Positions 19,240-28,413 are shown, numbered from the stretch's first letter. The stretch is 64,000 nucleotides of DNA from Lacimicrobium alkaliphilum (GCF_001466725.1 NZ_CP013650.1:2356001-2420000); one strand, 5' to 3'. Notes: generated from the letters alone by a model not told the origin. Numbers and translations are program-made.

Positions 19240-20189
19240 TCATCGAGAAACTCTCTGCTAATAATAAACAGGTTAAACATTATCAGTTTGAGCAGGATAC
19301 CATCAGCATTGGCCGTGGCTATGAAAACCATATTCGCCTGACTGACCCTTATGTGTGTGCCGAACACGCACTGATAAAACAGGATCCGGACAGCCACAAA
19401 ATTGAGGTGATCGATCTGGGTTCAATCAATGGCCTGAGTGTCAATGGCAGAAAGTGTGACAAAGCCGTAGTCAGCAAAAGCGATATCGTGATGCTTGGCA
19501 AAACCCGGCTGCGACTGTTTAACAGCAATAATACCGTGCCACCGGCAATTAAACTCAGCGCCATAGAAACCCGCCTGGATATTCTTACCCACTGGCGTTT
19601 TGCGCTGTTTATGGGCTTTTTGTATGCCGCCGCTCTGGTGTTTGAAAGCTACCAGAATACGTTCACCGAATTTGAAATCGGTAAGGCCCTGCCACAACTG
19701 TTCAGTGAATTTATCCTGCTGTCAGTGTGGCCTTTGCTGTTTGCCCTGTTATCCAGATTACAGAAACAGGATGTACGCTTATCCAGCCTGTTTTCCGTGC
19801 TTTGGTTGATTGCCCTTGTGAGCATGGGCCTTTCAAAGGTGAATCACTGGATTGCCTTTAACTTTCCACAATTACCAGGCTGGCAGGTAGTGGAGCATCT
19901 TGGGTTGATGCTGATTTTTGCATTGCTGTTATGGCTGACCCTGCTGCTGGCCTTCCATCAGTCGGCAGCCAAACGTAACCGCATTACGCTGGTCTGCTCC
20001 GGTATTTTACTGCTGGCCACCGTGGGCTGGAACCAGCTTAAACAAGGGGAATTTTCCCAGCGTCCAAACTATGAATTTTCCCTGATGCAGGAAGAGGCCG
20101 CCGTGGGCAATGGTTTGGATACAGAAACCTACCTTAAGCAATTGCCGGATATCTACAAAAGGGCCGACAAACTCAGACAAAAACCCTAA
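19230..20189 (+). CDS. FHA-domain membrane protein
   Basis: 319 aa. Residues about 20-95 form an FHA phosphothreonine-binding domain: IGRGYENHIRL, then HALI and the SINGLSVNG turn. After a linker, four or five hydrophobic helices (about 118-270) anchor it in the inner membrane, and a charged C-terminal tail follows. FHA domains read Ser/Thr-kinase signals or act as scaffolds, but no such kinase is in the window. Its ATG lies inside the last codons of the protease gene. I do not know a named function. Confidence 0.85.
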   Translation: MAIVIEKLSANNKQVKHYQFEQDTISIGRGYENHIRLTDPYVCAEHALIKQDPDSHKIEVIDLGSINGLSVNGRKCDKAVVSKSDIVMLGKTRLRLFNSNNTVPPAIKLSAIETRLDILTHWRFALFMGFLYAAALVFESYQNTFTEFEIGKALPQLFSEFILLSVWPLLFALLSRLQKQDVRLSSLFSVLWLIALVSMGLSKVNHWIAFNFPQLPGWQVVEHLGLMLIFALLLWLTLLLAFHQSAAKRNRITLVCSGILLLATVGWNQLKQGEFSQRPNYEFSLMQEEAAVGNGLDTETYLKQLPDIYKRADKLRQKP

Positions 20190-20207
20190 GACGCCTTACG
20201 GCGTGTT

Positions 20208-20450
20208 AGGGCGTGTTGATCTTGGGTGTATATTTTTGCAGCAGTTTGTAGCGCATTTAGACAAGGCAGAGTGAATGTGGTGTAGTTGCTCTACATGAAT
20301 GAGCGATAACACAGTATAAATGCGCTACAGACGCTGCCCGAAGGGTTCAACCCAAAGCCTCCTGCTCTTTGTTGCCGGATTTTGACTTAGCCCACCAGGA
20401 GAAGGCTTTGGTGCTGAACAAAATTCATACACCGGAGTTCAACACGCCCT
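20208..20450. repeat. Three-way-junction repeat element, copy E3
   Basis: 243 bp, closed by AGGGCGTGTTGATC and GTTCAACACGCCCT. Branch A pairs GTAGCGCATTTA (20248-20259) with TAAATGCGCTAC (20317-20328) perfectly and has an inner GTAG-TTGCT-CTAC hairpin. Branch B pairs CCAAAGCC with GGCTTTGG around TTAGCCCACCAGG. The element ends 1 bp before the ATG of the NRDE gene. No ORF. Confidence 0.9.
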
Positions 20451-20451
20451 T

Positions 20452-21246
20452 ATGTGTATTTTATTTATCGCGGTGAATAAAAACCCTCAGTACCCGCTGA
20501 TCATTGCGGCAAACCGGGATGAGTTTTTTGCCCGCCCCACTGCCAGTTCCGGGTTCTGGCCGGAGTTTTCTGATGTGCTGGCCGGCAAAGACCTCGAGGC
20601 CGGTGGCACCTGGATGGGCGTATCCACAACGGGGCGGATTGCTGCACTGACCAATATCCGCGACCCGCAAAGGATCGCACCTGATCGCCAGAGCCGAGGC
20701 AAGCTGGTACTGGACTATCTTAAGCAGACGTCCCACGCTGACAGTTCATCCGGCTATCTGCACTGGTTAAAGCAACAGCGCGCCAATTTTAACGGCTATA
20801 ACCTGTTGTTTGGTCAGTATGTGCCGCAAACCGGGGTACAACTGCAGGTTTATAATAATCATCAGAACAGCCATATGAGGCTTGAAACCGGTGTGTATGG
20901 TCTTTCCAATGCCGATATCAACAGCCCCTGGCCTAAAACCAGCCGTGGCGTGCAGGCGCTGTCGCAAAGCCTGAATGATACAGAGCCCGGTGATGAAAAG
21001 CTGTTTGCATTATTAAAAGACCCACAGCAGGCCGATGATGCCGACTTACCCGAAACCGGTGTGCCCAGAGAGTGGGAGAAGAGGTTGTCTTCGATTTTTA
21101 TTCGCGGTGAGGATTATGGCACCCGCAGCTCTACCCTGCTGCTGATGGACAAGAACGGTCAACTGCACTGGTCAGAGCGCACCTTCGATAACCGCGGTGA
21201 AGCACAGAAAACCATCAGTTTTTCCAGCCGCTTTGGATACAATTAA
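20452..21246 (+). CDS. NRDE (TANGO2-like) family protein
   Basis: 264 aa, cytosolic. The N-terminal cysteine after Met (MCIL) and the AANRDEFFARPT signature define the NRDE/TANGO2 family, which has an Ntn-hydrolase-like fold; eukaryotic and bacterial relatives have been linked to heme trafficking. GGTWMGVS near 62 and the GTRSST block near 224 are also family features. The start is fixed by the Cys-2 rule. Its 5' flank is entirely repeat E3, so the promoter must lie in or before the element. Confidence 0.9.
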   Translation: MCILFIAVNKNPQYPLIIAANRDEFFARPTASSGFWPEFSDVLAGKDLEAGGTWMGVSTTGRIAALTNIRDPQRIAPDRQSRGKLVLDYLKQTSHADSSSGYLHWLKQQRANFNGYNLLFGQYVPQTGVQLQVYNNHQNSHMRLETGVYGLSNADINSPWPKTSRGVQALSQSLNDTEPGDEKLFALLKDPQQADDADLPETGVPREWEKRLSSIFIRGEDYGTRSSTLLLMDKNGQLHWSERTFDNRGEAQKTISFSSRFGYN

Positions 21247-21353
21247 CTGCTGTTTTATCATATAACCCATTTGACTCTCGAAAATAATCCTATCGCTGGC
21301 ATAATAGGTGCTCTTGCCGTCAGGCCTTAAGGTCAATTTTACAGAGGGATATC

Positions 21354-22544
21354 ATGTTAGAAGTGCTTAAGCAGTTACCTGCTGATCCTATTCTTGGTTT
21401 ATCTACCGCCTTTAAACAGGACACCAATCCGAAGAAAGTGGATCTGGGTGTCGGCGTGTACAAGGATGAACAGGGCCGTACCCCTATTCTGAGTTCGGTT
21501 GCCAAGGCACAGAAAATCCTGCTGGCCAACGAAGACTCCAAAACCTATATCACCCCACAGGGCGTGCCCGGCTATATCAGCGGCATGCTGGAGTTGTTGT
21601 TAGGTAAAGGCCACAAAACTCTGATTGAAGAGCGTGTGGCAGCGGTACAGGCCCCCGGTGGCTGTGGCGCCCTGCGTATTCTTTCAGAACTGCTTAAGCG
21701 CTGTAACGGTGAGCTGACCGTATGGGTCAGTGACCCTACCTGGGCCAACCATATCCCGCTGATTGGCAGTGCCGGTCTGAACATCGAAACCTACCCCTAC
21801 TTTGATAAAGAGCAGGCCGGTATCCGCTTCGACGATATGGTTACCTGTCTGGAAAAGGTCAACAAAGGTGATGTGGTACTGTTGCATGGCTGCTGCCATA
21901 ACCCCACCGGTGCTGATCTGACCAAAGAGCAGTGGCATAAAGTGCTGGAACTGGCGCAACAGCGTGAATTTTTGCCCTTTTTGGATATTGCCTATCAGGG
22001 ATTTGGTGACGGAATCGAAGACGATGTCTACGGTTTACGTCTGTTAGCCGATAATTTACCAGAGTTAATCGTGGCGGCGTCCTGCTCGAAAAACTTTGGC
22101 CTGTACCGTGAACGTGTGGGGCTGGCGGCAATGATTACCGCCAACCGCAATGTTCGAGACGCAATTCAGACCCAGATCCAGTCTATTGCCCGTGGTATAT
22201 ACTCCATGCCCCCTTCCTACGGCGGCGCCCTGGTGGATATTATTCTTAACAGCGATGAACTGAAAAACGAATGGCTGGGTGAAGTCACAGATATGCGAGA
22301 GCGGATGCAGACCCTGCGCCGTCTGCTGGTCAGCAAGCTGAAAGAAAAAGGCGCCAGCAAAGACTTTGAGTTTATTAACAGTCAAAAAGGCATGTTTTCC
22401 TATCTGTGTATCAGCCCTGAGCAGGTGCAACAGATGCGCAACGACTATTCCATCTATTTCGTTGACTCCAGCCGCGTGAATATCGCCGGTATCAGCACCT
22501 CGAATGTGGATTATATCGCCGATGCGCTGAGCGCTATCCTCTGA
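21354..22544 (+). CDS. Aromatic-amino-acid / aspartate aminotransferase (class I)
   Basis: A cytosolic PLP aminotransferase of the AspC/TyrB group (396 aa, usual length): moves the amino group of aspartate, tyrosine or phenylalanine to 2-oxoglutarate. The DPILGL..F and VDLGVGVYKDEQGRTP N-terminal blocks, HGCCHNPTGADLT, and the PLP lysine in SCSKNFGLYRERVG are all visible. AspC and TyrB specificity cannot be separated by eye. The ribosome site is AGAGGGATATC. Terminator downstream. Confidence 0.93.
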   Translation: MLEVLKQLPADPILGLSTAFKQDTNPKKVDLGVGVYKDEQGRTPILSSVAKAQKILLANEDSKTYITPQGVPGYISGMLELLLGKGHKTLIEERVAAVQAPGGCGALRILSELLKRCNGELTVWVSDPTWANHIPLIGSAGLNIETYPYFDKEQAGIRFDDMVTCLEKVNKGDVVLLHGCCHNPTGADLTKEQWHKVLELAQQREFLPFLDIAYQGFGDGIEDDVYGLRLLADNLPELIVAASCSKNFGLYRERVGLAAMITANRNVRDAIQTQIQSIARGIYSMPPSYGGALVDIILNSDELKNEWLGEVTDMRERMQTLRRLLVSKLKEKGASKDFEFINSQKGMFSYLCISPEQVQQMRNDYSIYFVDSSRVNIAGISTSNVDYIADALSAIL

Positions 22545-22571
22545 TCGGTTAAACTGCCGAATTTAGGTTAA

Positions 22572-22606
22572 ACAGTACTGCCTTCAGGCAGTGCTGTTGC
22601 CCTTTT
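22572..22606 (+). terminator. Probable terminator after the aminotransferase
   Basis: ACAGTACTGCC TTCA GGCAGTGCTGT forms an 11-bp stem with one mismatch, followed a few bases later by TTTT. Confidence 0.65.
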
Positions 22607-22692
22607 ATCTTCTGAATACCTTGCACTTTTTCCTTATTTCGTCATAAAAGCTGACTACACTGCTGTTATGGGATGTTGATAGAGAGGTATTG

Positions 22693-23490
22693 ATGAAAAC
22701 TCTTGTCGCCCAATCATGGGAACATTTACAGGAAGTGCTGTTCGATGGCTCCTGGAATCCGGCTATTGCCCGTTATCGCTCCCCTTATGTATTCCGCGGC
22801 CTGCCTGACAGCCGCTTTGATTTAAAAACCTCTCTGGCCCGCCTTGGCGGCAACTATGCTCAACTGGAACGTCACCTGCTCAGAAACTTTCAGAAATATG
22901 GCCATGACAGCTTTGATACCAATCGTTCCATCTGGCACTGGCTGACTCTGGCACAACATCATGGGCTGCCCACCCGCCTGCTGGACTGGACCTACTCACC
23001 CATGGTAGCGATGCATTTTGCCACCGCCGATATTGGTCTGAGTAATGAAGATGCGGTGATCTGGAAGGTAAACTATCACGACTCTTTTAAACAACTGCCG
23101 GTGGATATGGCCCGGCAACTGGAAAGAACCGGTGGCAATGTGTTTACCGTGGAGCTGTTAACACAACTGGTAGGCGAACTGGAGGTATTTGACCAGCTTG
23201 GTCAGTCTGACTTTTTTCTGTTTTTCGAACCGCCATCTCTGGACGGACGCATCATCAACCAACACGCCCTGTTTTCTGTGGCGTCCAATGCCGAACTGGC
23301 GCTCCAGGATCTGATCGACCAGACCCAGACTGACTCCCAGCAAGTGATTATTCCTGCCAGCCTGAAATGGGAAATCCGCGATAAGCTGGATCAGTCCAAT
23401 ATTACCGAGCGGGTGTTGTTTCCGGGCCTGGAAGGCTTAAGCCAGTGGCTGAAACGTCACTATAGCCCAAGAAATGGTGTGTCAGAATAA
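22693..23490 (+). CDS. FRG-domain protein
   Basis: 265 aa. The FRG domain takes its name from the YVFRG motif, here near residue 36 (YVFRGLPDSRF). QHHGLPTRLLDWTYSPMVAM near 97 is the other hallmark block. FRG proteins are common in accessory and defence-type loci, but their biochemical role is unknown. The frame could begin at a TTG at 22690, but the ATG at 22693 behind AGAGAGG is the better start. Stand-alone; no signal peptide or membrane helix. Confidence 0.86.
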   Translation: MKTLVAQSWEHLQEVLFDGSWNPAIARYRSPYVFRGLPDSRFDLKTSLARLGGNYAQLERHLLRNFQKYGHDSFDTNRSIWHWLTLAQHHGLPTRLLDWTYSPMVAMHFATADIGLSNEDAVIWKVNYHDSFKQLPVDMARQLERTGGNVFTVELLTQLVGELEVFDQLGQSDFFLFFEPPSLDGRIINQHALFSVASNAELALQDLIDQTQTDSQQVIIPASLKWEIRDKLDQSNITERVLFPGLEGLSQWLKRHYSPRNGVSE

Positions 23491-23567
23491 TGTTCTGATA
23501 TGAACTTAGCAGCCCAAATAACCTCATCATCCCCGATTTCCTCAATATCCATTGACTCTGTTTTTAG

Positions 23568-24314
23568 TCAGTTTCTGTGTTCTGATACTGATTTGTCCAC
23601 CGGTGATTCGGTTAGTGTGCTCAAGACCTGCTGCATTATTTTAACCTGCGCAGGTGAGAAGCTGGCTTTCGCCAGGCCGACGTAGACCGGAGCCTGATTC
23701 AGAACAAGCGGATGGATCTTGATGTTCTGATAATCAGGATCATGTTTCTGAGCATAATAGATGTTCTCTGACTCGGCGACAAAGCCATCTATACGCCCTT
23801 TTATAAGCATATTAACCAGAGGTTCAAGCTCATACAGCACTGAAAATTTCGATCTGAAACGGGCGCTCTGACGAAAACGGGATTCAAATGCCTGCCCCAT
23901 GTACACGCCCCGCTGAATACCAATGTTGTAGTTTCCCCTTTCGATGTCGTCCAGAGAATAGAAGCTGTCTGGTATTTCGCGGGTAACCAGAATCAGCTTT
24001 TCATGATGCGTCGGTCCCACGAAATCGAGATACTTGCGTCGTTCGGCAGTGTCAGACAACTGGAACATCATATCCAGTTTGCCTTGTTTTAAAAGCGCAA
24101 GCGCCCTGGCAAACGGCAGAGAGATAAAAACCGGCTGACAACCCAGTGCACTCAGCAAACTCCTGCTGTATTCAATATCCAGTCCCTGCCACTGGCCATC
24201 AACAAGATAGTTGTATGGAGGAAAGTCCATCACCCGGACCGTTTTCTCACATGCCTGCACTGCTGGCGATACCAGAGACAAAGCCAATACAAACAAGAAA
24301 ACACATTTCGCCAT
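23568..24314 (-). CDS. Orphan periplasmic substrate-binding protein (SBP family 3)
   Basis: 248 aa with a signal peptide (cleavage near VQA-C). Resembles amino-acid ABC binding proteins: the PPYNYLVDGQWQGLDIEYSR block and the DFVGPTHHEKLILV hinge region are typical. No permease or ATPase is adjacent, as for many Alteromonadales and Shewanella SBP3 proteins of unknown role. The ATG at 24314 has GAGGTG upstream; the GTG at 24320 overlaps that site and is less likely. Confidence 0.82.
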   Translation of the reverse strand: MAKCVFLFVLALSLVSPAVQACEKTVRVMDFPPYNYLVDGQWQGLDIEYSRSLLSALGCQPVFISLPFARALALLKQGKLDMMFQLSDTAERRKYLDFVGPTHHEKLILVTREIPDSFYSLDDIERGNYNIGIQRGVYMGQAFESRFRQSARFRSKFSVLYELEPLVNMLIKGRIDGFVAESENIYYAQKHDPDYQNIKIHPLVLNQAPVYVGLAKASFSPAQVKIMQQVLSTLTESPVDKSVSEHRN

Positions 24315-24320
24315 TATCAC

Positions 24321-24703
24321 CTCGGTTAGTCAGGGCCGGATTTATTTTCCATCGGCAGCAATGGCCCGACGAATCCGGGGCAGTCGTTAAGTTATATCAG
24401 GGCTCTGGTCATGTTAAACAACATACACAATTCTGTAGTCCGTTTTTTTAAAAAGGCATAATAACAGACTGCATCTAAGCGCCTGAGTCGCCGTAAACCA
24501 TCGCGATTGCAATGGTTAAGTATCTGACTGTAATGTCTTTTATTAGGTTAATATATGAGATATCAGAGATTTATGCCTAGACTAAGGATGAACAATATTT
24601 ATAAGTCTGTCGTGCAAACTGAGCACAAACACTTAAAAATAGGGAGGAAGTTGGCATTTCTCCATTGATTGTACTGATTTCCAAATACGTTGGTTAAAGC
24701 TTG
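24321..24703. other. Intergenic stretch before the porin/PstS/GGDEF operon
   Basis: About 380 bp, AT-rich, probably holding the operon promoter. A 37-codon frame at 24555-24668 has no good ribosome site. I see no clear operator. Confidence 0.4.
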
Positions 24704-26026
24704 ATGAGAAAAAACGTTTTCAATTGTATTAATTTTAACGGGTACCTGCATTCACTACACAGAACCGGCGCAATTATGCTGTGTATACTCCCATTCTGGG
24801 GGCTACCGGCCTACGGTAATGAGAACGTTCAATGGTCTGGCTTTGGCTCTCTGGCTGTGGTCACCGCTGATTCCGATGAGCTCGGCTATCGCCGCGACTA
24901 TTCGCTGACCAGTGAGGTGTTTGACGGGCAATGGAGCTTTGAGCATCACTCTAATCTTGGTGTCCAGGTTGACTGGCATATCAACAGTCAATGGGATGTG
25001 ACGGCGCAGTTACTCTATCGCAGTCAGCGCGACATCAATCTGGATACACTGACTAATCTGGCCTTTTTACGCTACGCCCCTGATAGCCGGTGGCGATTTC
25101 GGGCCGGACGCTTACCCTTTGATCTGTTTTTAATGACAGAGTATCGCGATATTGGTTTTGCCCACTCATTCGCCAAAGTTCCCAGTGAACTCTATGGCAT
25201 CATTCCGCACCGGCATATCGATGGCATAGACGCGGAATATCATACCAACATCGCCATGAACACGCTGAGTGTCAAAGCCTTTTATGGTGAAACCAAAGAA
25301 CTGGTGTCAGCGGCAAACACACAAAGCGGACGGGACTTTAAACTGGATGATGTGTGGGGGCTGGCCATAGATCTGAAGTCCTTTGAATGGGAGTTGGGGC
25401 TGAATCACACCCGCACCCGTATTGACAATCAGGTAGCTCAGCCTCTGATTGAAGGCAACATTGCATTATCACAAATTCCCTTTTTAAACGCGGCATGGCC
25501 CGATGCAGTGTCCGACGCATTAAGACTGAACCTGGATAATGAAAGCATCAGCTTTACCTCCTTTGGCGGGCAATATCATTTCCCTGCAATAACCCTGCAG
25601 GGTGAAATTGCGCACATGCAAAGCACCACGGAAACCGTAAATGATCTTAACAGCGGTTATCTTGCTGCTATCTACAATTATGGCAGTCATCAGTTTACCG
25701 CTTCGGTATCTCATGCGGCTACCGACCGTGACGAATCCTTATTGGAAGGTATCGATGTCGGCACTCTGTCACTGAGCCCGGATGCACTTGGCTTATACAT
25801 CGGGGCTGACTTTCTGCATGACTTTTACAATATTAATCAAAACACACTGTCTGTTGGCTGGCGCTGGAACTTTAATGACACCACGGCGCTGAAAGTACAG
25901 TGGGACAGAAGCCGGATTTACGGCTCGGGCAGTTCTCTCTGGCAGCCACCGGTTGAAACACGCTCAGGGCCTCGTTCGACCGGAACGGTGAATGCGCTGT
26001 TTGTTGAAGTCAGTTGGGTGTTCTGA
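24704..26026 (+). CDS. Outer-membrane beta-barrel (porin-like) protein of unknown specificity
   Basis: About 440 aa. The N-terminal extension has a hydrophobic segment (IMLCILPFWGLPAYG) that looks like a signal peptide with cleavage near residues 38-40. The rest alternates short aromatic-rich beta strands and turns and ends ...VNALFVEVSWVF with terminal Phe, the usual C-terminal signature of barrel proteins handled by BAM. First gene of a three-gene operon with a PstS-like protein (adjacent, no gap) and a GGDEF protein. No known porin family recognised. The ATG at 24704 is preferred over the TTG at 24701; a start at the internal ATG near 24776 is possible. Confidence 0.72.
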   Translation: MRKNVFNCINFNGYLHSLHRTGAIMLCILPFWGLPAYGNENVQWSGFGSLAVVTADSDELGYRRDYSLTSEVFDGQWSFEHHSNLGVQVDWHINSQWDVTAQLLYRSQRDINLDTLTNLAFLRYAPDSRWRFRAGRLPFDLFLMTEYRDIGFAHSFAKVPSELYGIIPHRHIDGIDAEYHTNIAMNTLSVKAFYGETKELVSAANTQSGRDFKLDDVWGLAIDLKSFEWELGLNHTRTRIDNQVAQPLIEGNIALSQIPFLNAAWPDAVSDALRLNLDNESISFTSFGGQYHFPAITLQGEIAHMQSTTETVNDLNSGYLAAIYNYGSHQFTASVSHAATDRDESLLEGIDVGTLSLSPDALGLYIGADFLHDFYNINQNTLSVGWRWNFNDTTALKVQWDRSRIYGSGSSLWQPPVETRSGPRSTGTVNALFVEVSWVF

Positions 26027-26464
26027 ATGAAGTTTGCAGCCATTATCCCAGTTTTCATTCTGAGCCTGACTATGCCGGTTCAGGATGCCCGTGCATCAGA
26101 AGAATTCGTGGTGGTGGTTAACCCGCAAAACCCTACCTCGAAGATAAATAAAAACGAGCTAATCGATATCTATATGGGTAAGCGTACTGCATTCCCGGGG
26201 GGCTCAAAGGCGTTTCCGCTGGATTTTGAAATGAACAGCAAATTGCGTACCGGCTTTTATCAGAGCTTGTTAGGTATTCCGGTGGCGCGGGTCAACGCGT
26301 ATTGGTCGCGCATTCGCTTCTCCGGTAAAGTCAGCCCTCCGATGACACACGCGGATTTACCCTCGGTACTGGATTATGTGGCAAACAATACAATGGCGAT
26401 TGCCTATATTCCAAAAAGTGCGATTACAGACAATGTAAAGGTGGTATACCGACTGTATGAATAG
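26027..26464 (+). CDS. Small PstS-like periplasmic binding protein
   Basis: 145 aa, signal peptide (cleavage near ARA-S). Short version of the phosphate-binding protein fold seen in many marine gammaproteobacteria: FVVVVNPQNP, then the YMGKRTAFPGGSKAFPLD and YWSRIRFSGK blocks. It lacks the second half of full PstS, so phosphate transport is doubtful; such proteins often pair with sensors. Starts at the base after the porin stop codon and overlaps the GGDEF gene by 8 bp. Confidence 0.8.
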   Translation: MKFAAIIPVFILSLTMPVQDARASEEFVVVVNPQNPTSKINKNELIDIYMGKRTAFPGGSKAFPLDFEMNSKLRTGFYQSLLGIPVARVNAYWSRIRFSGKVSPPMTHADLPSVLDYVANNTMAIAYIPKSAITDNVKVVYRLYE

Positions 26465-28052
26465 ATCTGGTTTAGTTGTCAGAATTGCCTTAGGCGTTGG
26501 TGGAACTGCGGTTTCGGTCACATTACTATGCACTTTTTTATTCTATCAACTGACCGTAAAGCAGGAAATCAAAGTCAGCACCCAGCAGGCAGAAAGCCTG
26601 TTTATCACCGTCAAAGAGACCGCCGCCAGTGCCGCTTACCTTGGCGAGCAGGGAACGGATCTGGCTCAGGAGCTGGTGGATGGCCTGACCAATAATGAAA
26701 TGGTGGCTTCCGCCCATATGCAATTCAGTGGTTTGCGGGTCAGCAGCGGTACTGATGGAACCACCAGCGCGACGCCGGAAATTTATAATATTTACTCCAT
26801 ATTTCAGCCGGATGAAAAATTAGGGGAGCTTCACCTGTATCTGGATCAGGAATATATCCAGTCCCGGGCCGAAGATATCGCCCGGGGCAGTGCTTTGGCC
26901 ATGTTGTTCCTGGCCTTTTTAGTTACCCTGTTTGTGATGGTGGCAGCCTATTATCTGGTGACCCGCCCCCTTAGCCGGATTGCCAAAACCTTACACAATA
27001 TAGAGCCCGGAACCGAAGGCCGTTTGCCTAAAGCCGACTTTCACCAGCAAAGTGAATTAGGATCACTGGTAGAGGATATCAACCAGTTGCTCAGTAAGGC
27101 AGAGCATCAGTTAAAGTCTGAGCGGCAGTTAAGGGCACAGATTGAAGCGCTGGAGAAGAAATTCAGATTGATGTTCCAGAATTCCATTTCACCCATAGTA
27201 CTGGCCGACATTAAAGGCAACGTCATGTTGCATAATCTGGCGTTCGAACGCTTGCTTGACTCATTGGGCGTCACAGACTCAACTCAGCACGGACCTTTGC
27301 TTTGTGATCTGTTTGCTGCACCCACCGCTATGCTGAACACCATCGTGCCGGCGTTAAAAACGAACAATGTGGCGCTGGGTGAATTTAAGCTCAGAACGCC
27401 GCCTGATAAGCCAGGGTGCTGGGTGCAGATGGTGGTGTCAAACTTTAAAAGTGATGATGCCAGTGAATATCAACAGATTACCCTGCATGATATCTCCTCA
27501 CAGCACGAAGAGCTCAAAGCCCTGTCACGTAAAGCCCAGTATGATCCGCTCACTGAGCTTCTCAATCGCCACGGACTCGAAAACAAACTGGATGAGAAAG
27601 TCAGCAAGGGTGAACCTTTTACTCTGGTGCTGTTTGATTTGAACTGGTTTAAGCAGGTAAATGACCGATACGGCCATTCAGCCGGCGACAGCATCCTCAG
27701 ATACATCGCAGAAGGGATCCGCAATACCTTGTCGCAAACTGATACAGGTGGTCGTTGGGGTGGTGATGAGTTTGTTCTGATTATTGATGGTACCGATCGT
27801 CAGCGGGTGATGGAGCTGTGTCAACAATTGCTCGACTTTATCAGCCAACCCTATCCGCTGGAGGAGTTTGAGACAGAAGTCAGGGTCGGAGCCAGTATGG
27901 GAGCTGCGATGTTTCCTCACCACAAAAGCGATATAAAAGAGCTGATTGCCCTGGCTGATAAAGCCATGTATGTCGCAAAAGGCGTCAAGAGTCGCGACAA
28001 AAATGATGAGTTTTTAATTTTTGCCGATGATGAAGATCCCTCAATCACCTAG
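26457..28052 (+). CDS. Membrane diguanylate cyclase (HAMP-PAS-GGDEF)
   Basis: 531 aa. One membrane helix at about 8-30 and another near 143-168 flank a periplasmic sensor region. A HAMP-like segment (PLSRIAKTLHNIEPG), a coiled coil, a PAS-like domain (about 235-345) and a GGDEF domain follow. The active site GGDEF is intact near residue 433 (GGRWGGDEFVLI), but the inhibitory position reads SQTD rather than RxxD, so product feedback may be lost. The operon suggests that the PstS-like protein and the barrel feed a signal to this cyclase; inference. Confidence 0.88.
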   Translation: MNRSGLVVRIALGVGGTAVSVTLLCTFLFYQLTVKQEIKVSTQQAESLFITVKETAASAAYLGEQGTDLAQELVDGLTNNEMVASAHMQFSGLRVSSGTDGTTSATPEIYNIYSIFQPDEKLGELHLYLDQEYIQSRAEDIARGSALAMLFLAFLVTLFVMVAAYYLVTRPLSRIAKTLHNIEPGTEGRLPKADFHQQSELGSLVEDINQLLSKAEHQLKSERQLRAQIEALEKKFRLMFQNSISPIVLADIKGNVMLHNLAFERLLDSLGVTDSTQHGPLLCDLFAAPTAMLNTIVPALKTNNVALGEFKLRTPPDKPGCWVQMVVSNFKSDDASEYQQITLHDISSQHEELKALSRKAQYDPLTELLNRHGLENKLDEKVSKGEPFTLVLFDLNWFKQVNDRYGHSAGDSILRYIAEGIRNTLSQTDTGGRWGGDEFVLIIDGTDRQRVMELCQQLLDFISQPYPLEEFETEVRVGASMGAAMFPHHKSDIKELIALADKAMYVAKGVKSRDKNDEFLIFADDEDPSIT

Positions 28053-28166
28053 TCAAGCAGGCCAGGGATCGGCCCAGGCTGGAAGTTGCATCAGTCCGCC
28101 CAGCCAGCTAAGAATATTTGGGTCATCCCGCAGCGGTGCCTGAGCTTTAATCCAATAAACTTGCAT
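28053..28166 (-). CDS. Candidate 37-aa tryptophan-rich small protein
   Basis: ATG at 28166 with AGGAGAGTGAGG directly upstream, an unusually good ribosome site for an overlooked frame. The 37 residues include four Trp (MQVYWIKAQAPLRDDPN...). Its stop is immediately beside that of the convergent GGDEF gene. No family recognised. It could also be the remnant of a longer gene. Confidence 0.45.
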   Translation of the reverse strand: MQVYWIKAQAPLRDDPNILSWLGGLMQLPAWADPWPA

Positions 28167-28349
28167 GCCTCACTCTCCTGTTTGATTAGTTTTCATATTT
28201 GTCGTTCTAAGAAATCTGAAATCGACAACAGCAGGGTGATTTTCAGAAGCAGAGAAACCGCGGCCTCATCATGTGGCTTCAGAAAAACGCCAGCGTTCAT
28301 AAAAAATACCCGCTCTGATCATGGCGATTATAAAAATCTTCCCTCGCTG

Positions 28350-28380
28350 TTGACCTCAATAAAAGTTGAGGTTTTATGCT
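28350..28380 (+). promoter_or_regulatory. SoxR-type promoter (sox box)
   Basis: TTGACC (28350-28355) and TATGCT (28375-28380) are separated by 19 bp, the stretched spacer of MerR-family promoters. The spacer holds CCTCAA-N6-TTGAGG (28354-28371), both arms identical to the E. coli soxS box. Leader about 27 nt to the TTG start at 28414. SoxR itself is not in the window. Confidence 0.85.
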
Positions 28381-28413
28381 ATTGGTCTTCACAGAGAACA
28401 AAAAGGAACAATC

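Noticed and set aside
24555..24668. 37-codon frame upstream of the porin-like gene
   Set aside because: Weak ribosome site and low-complexity composition; more likely part of the promoter region.
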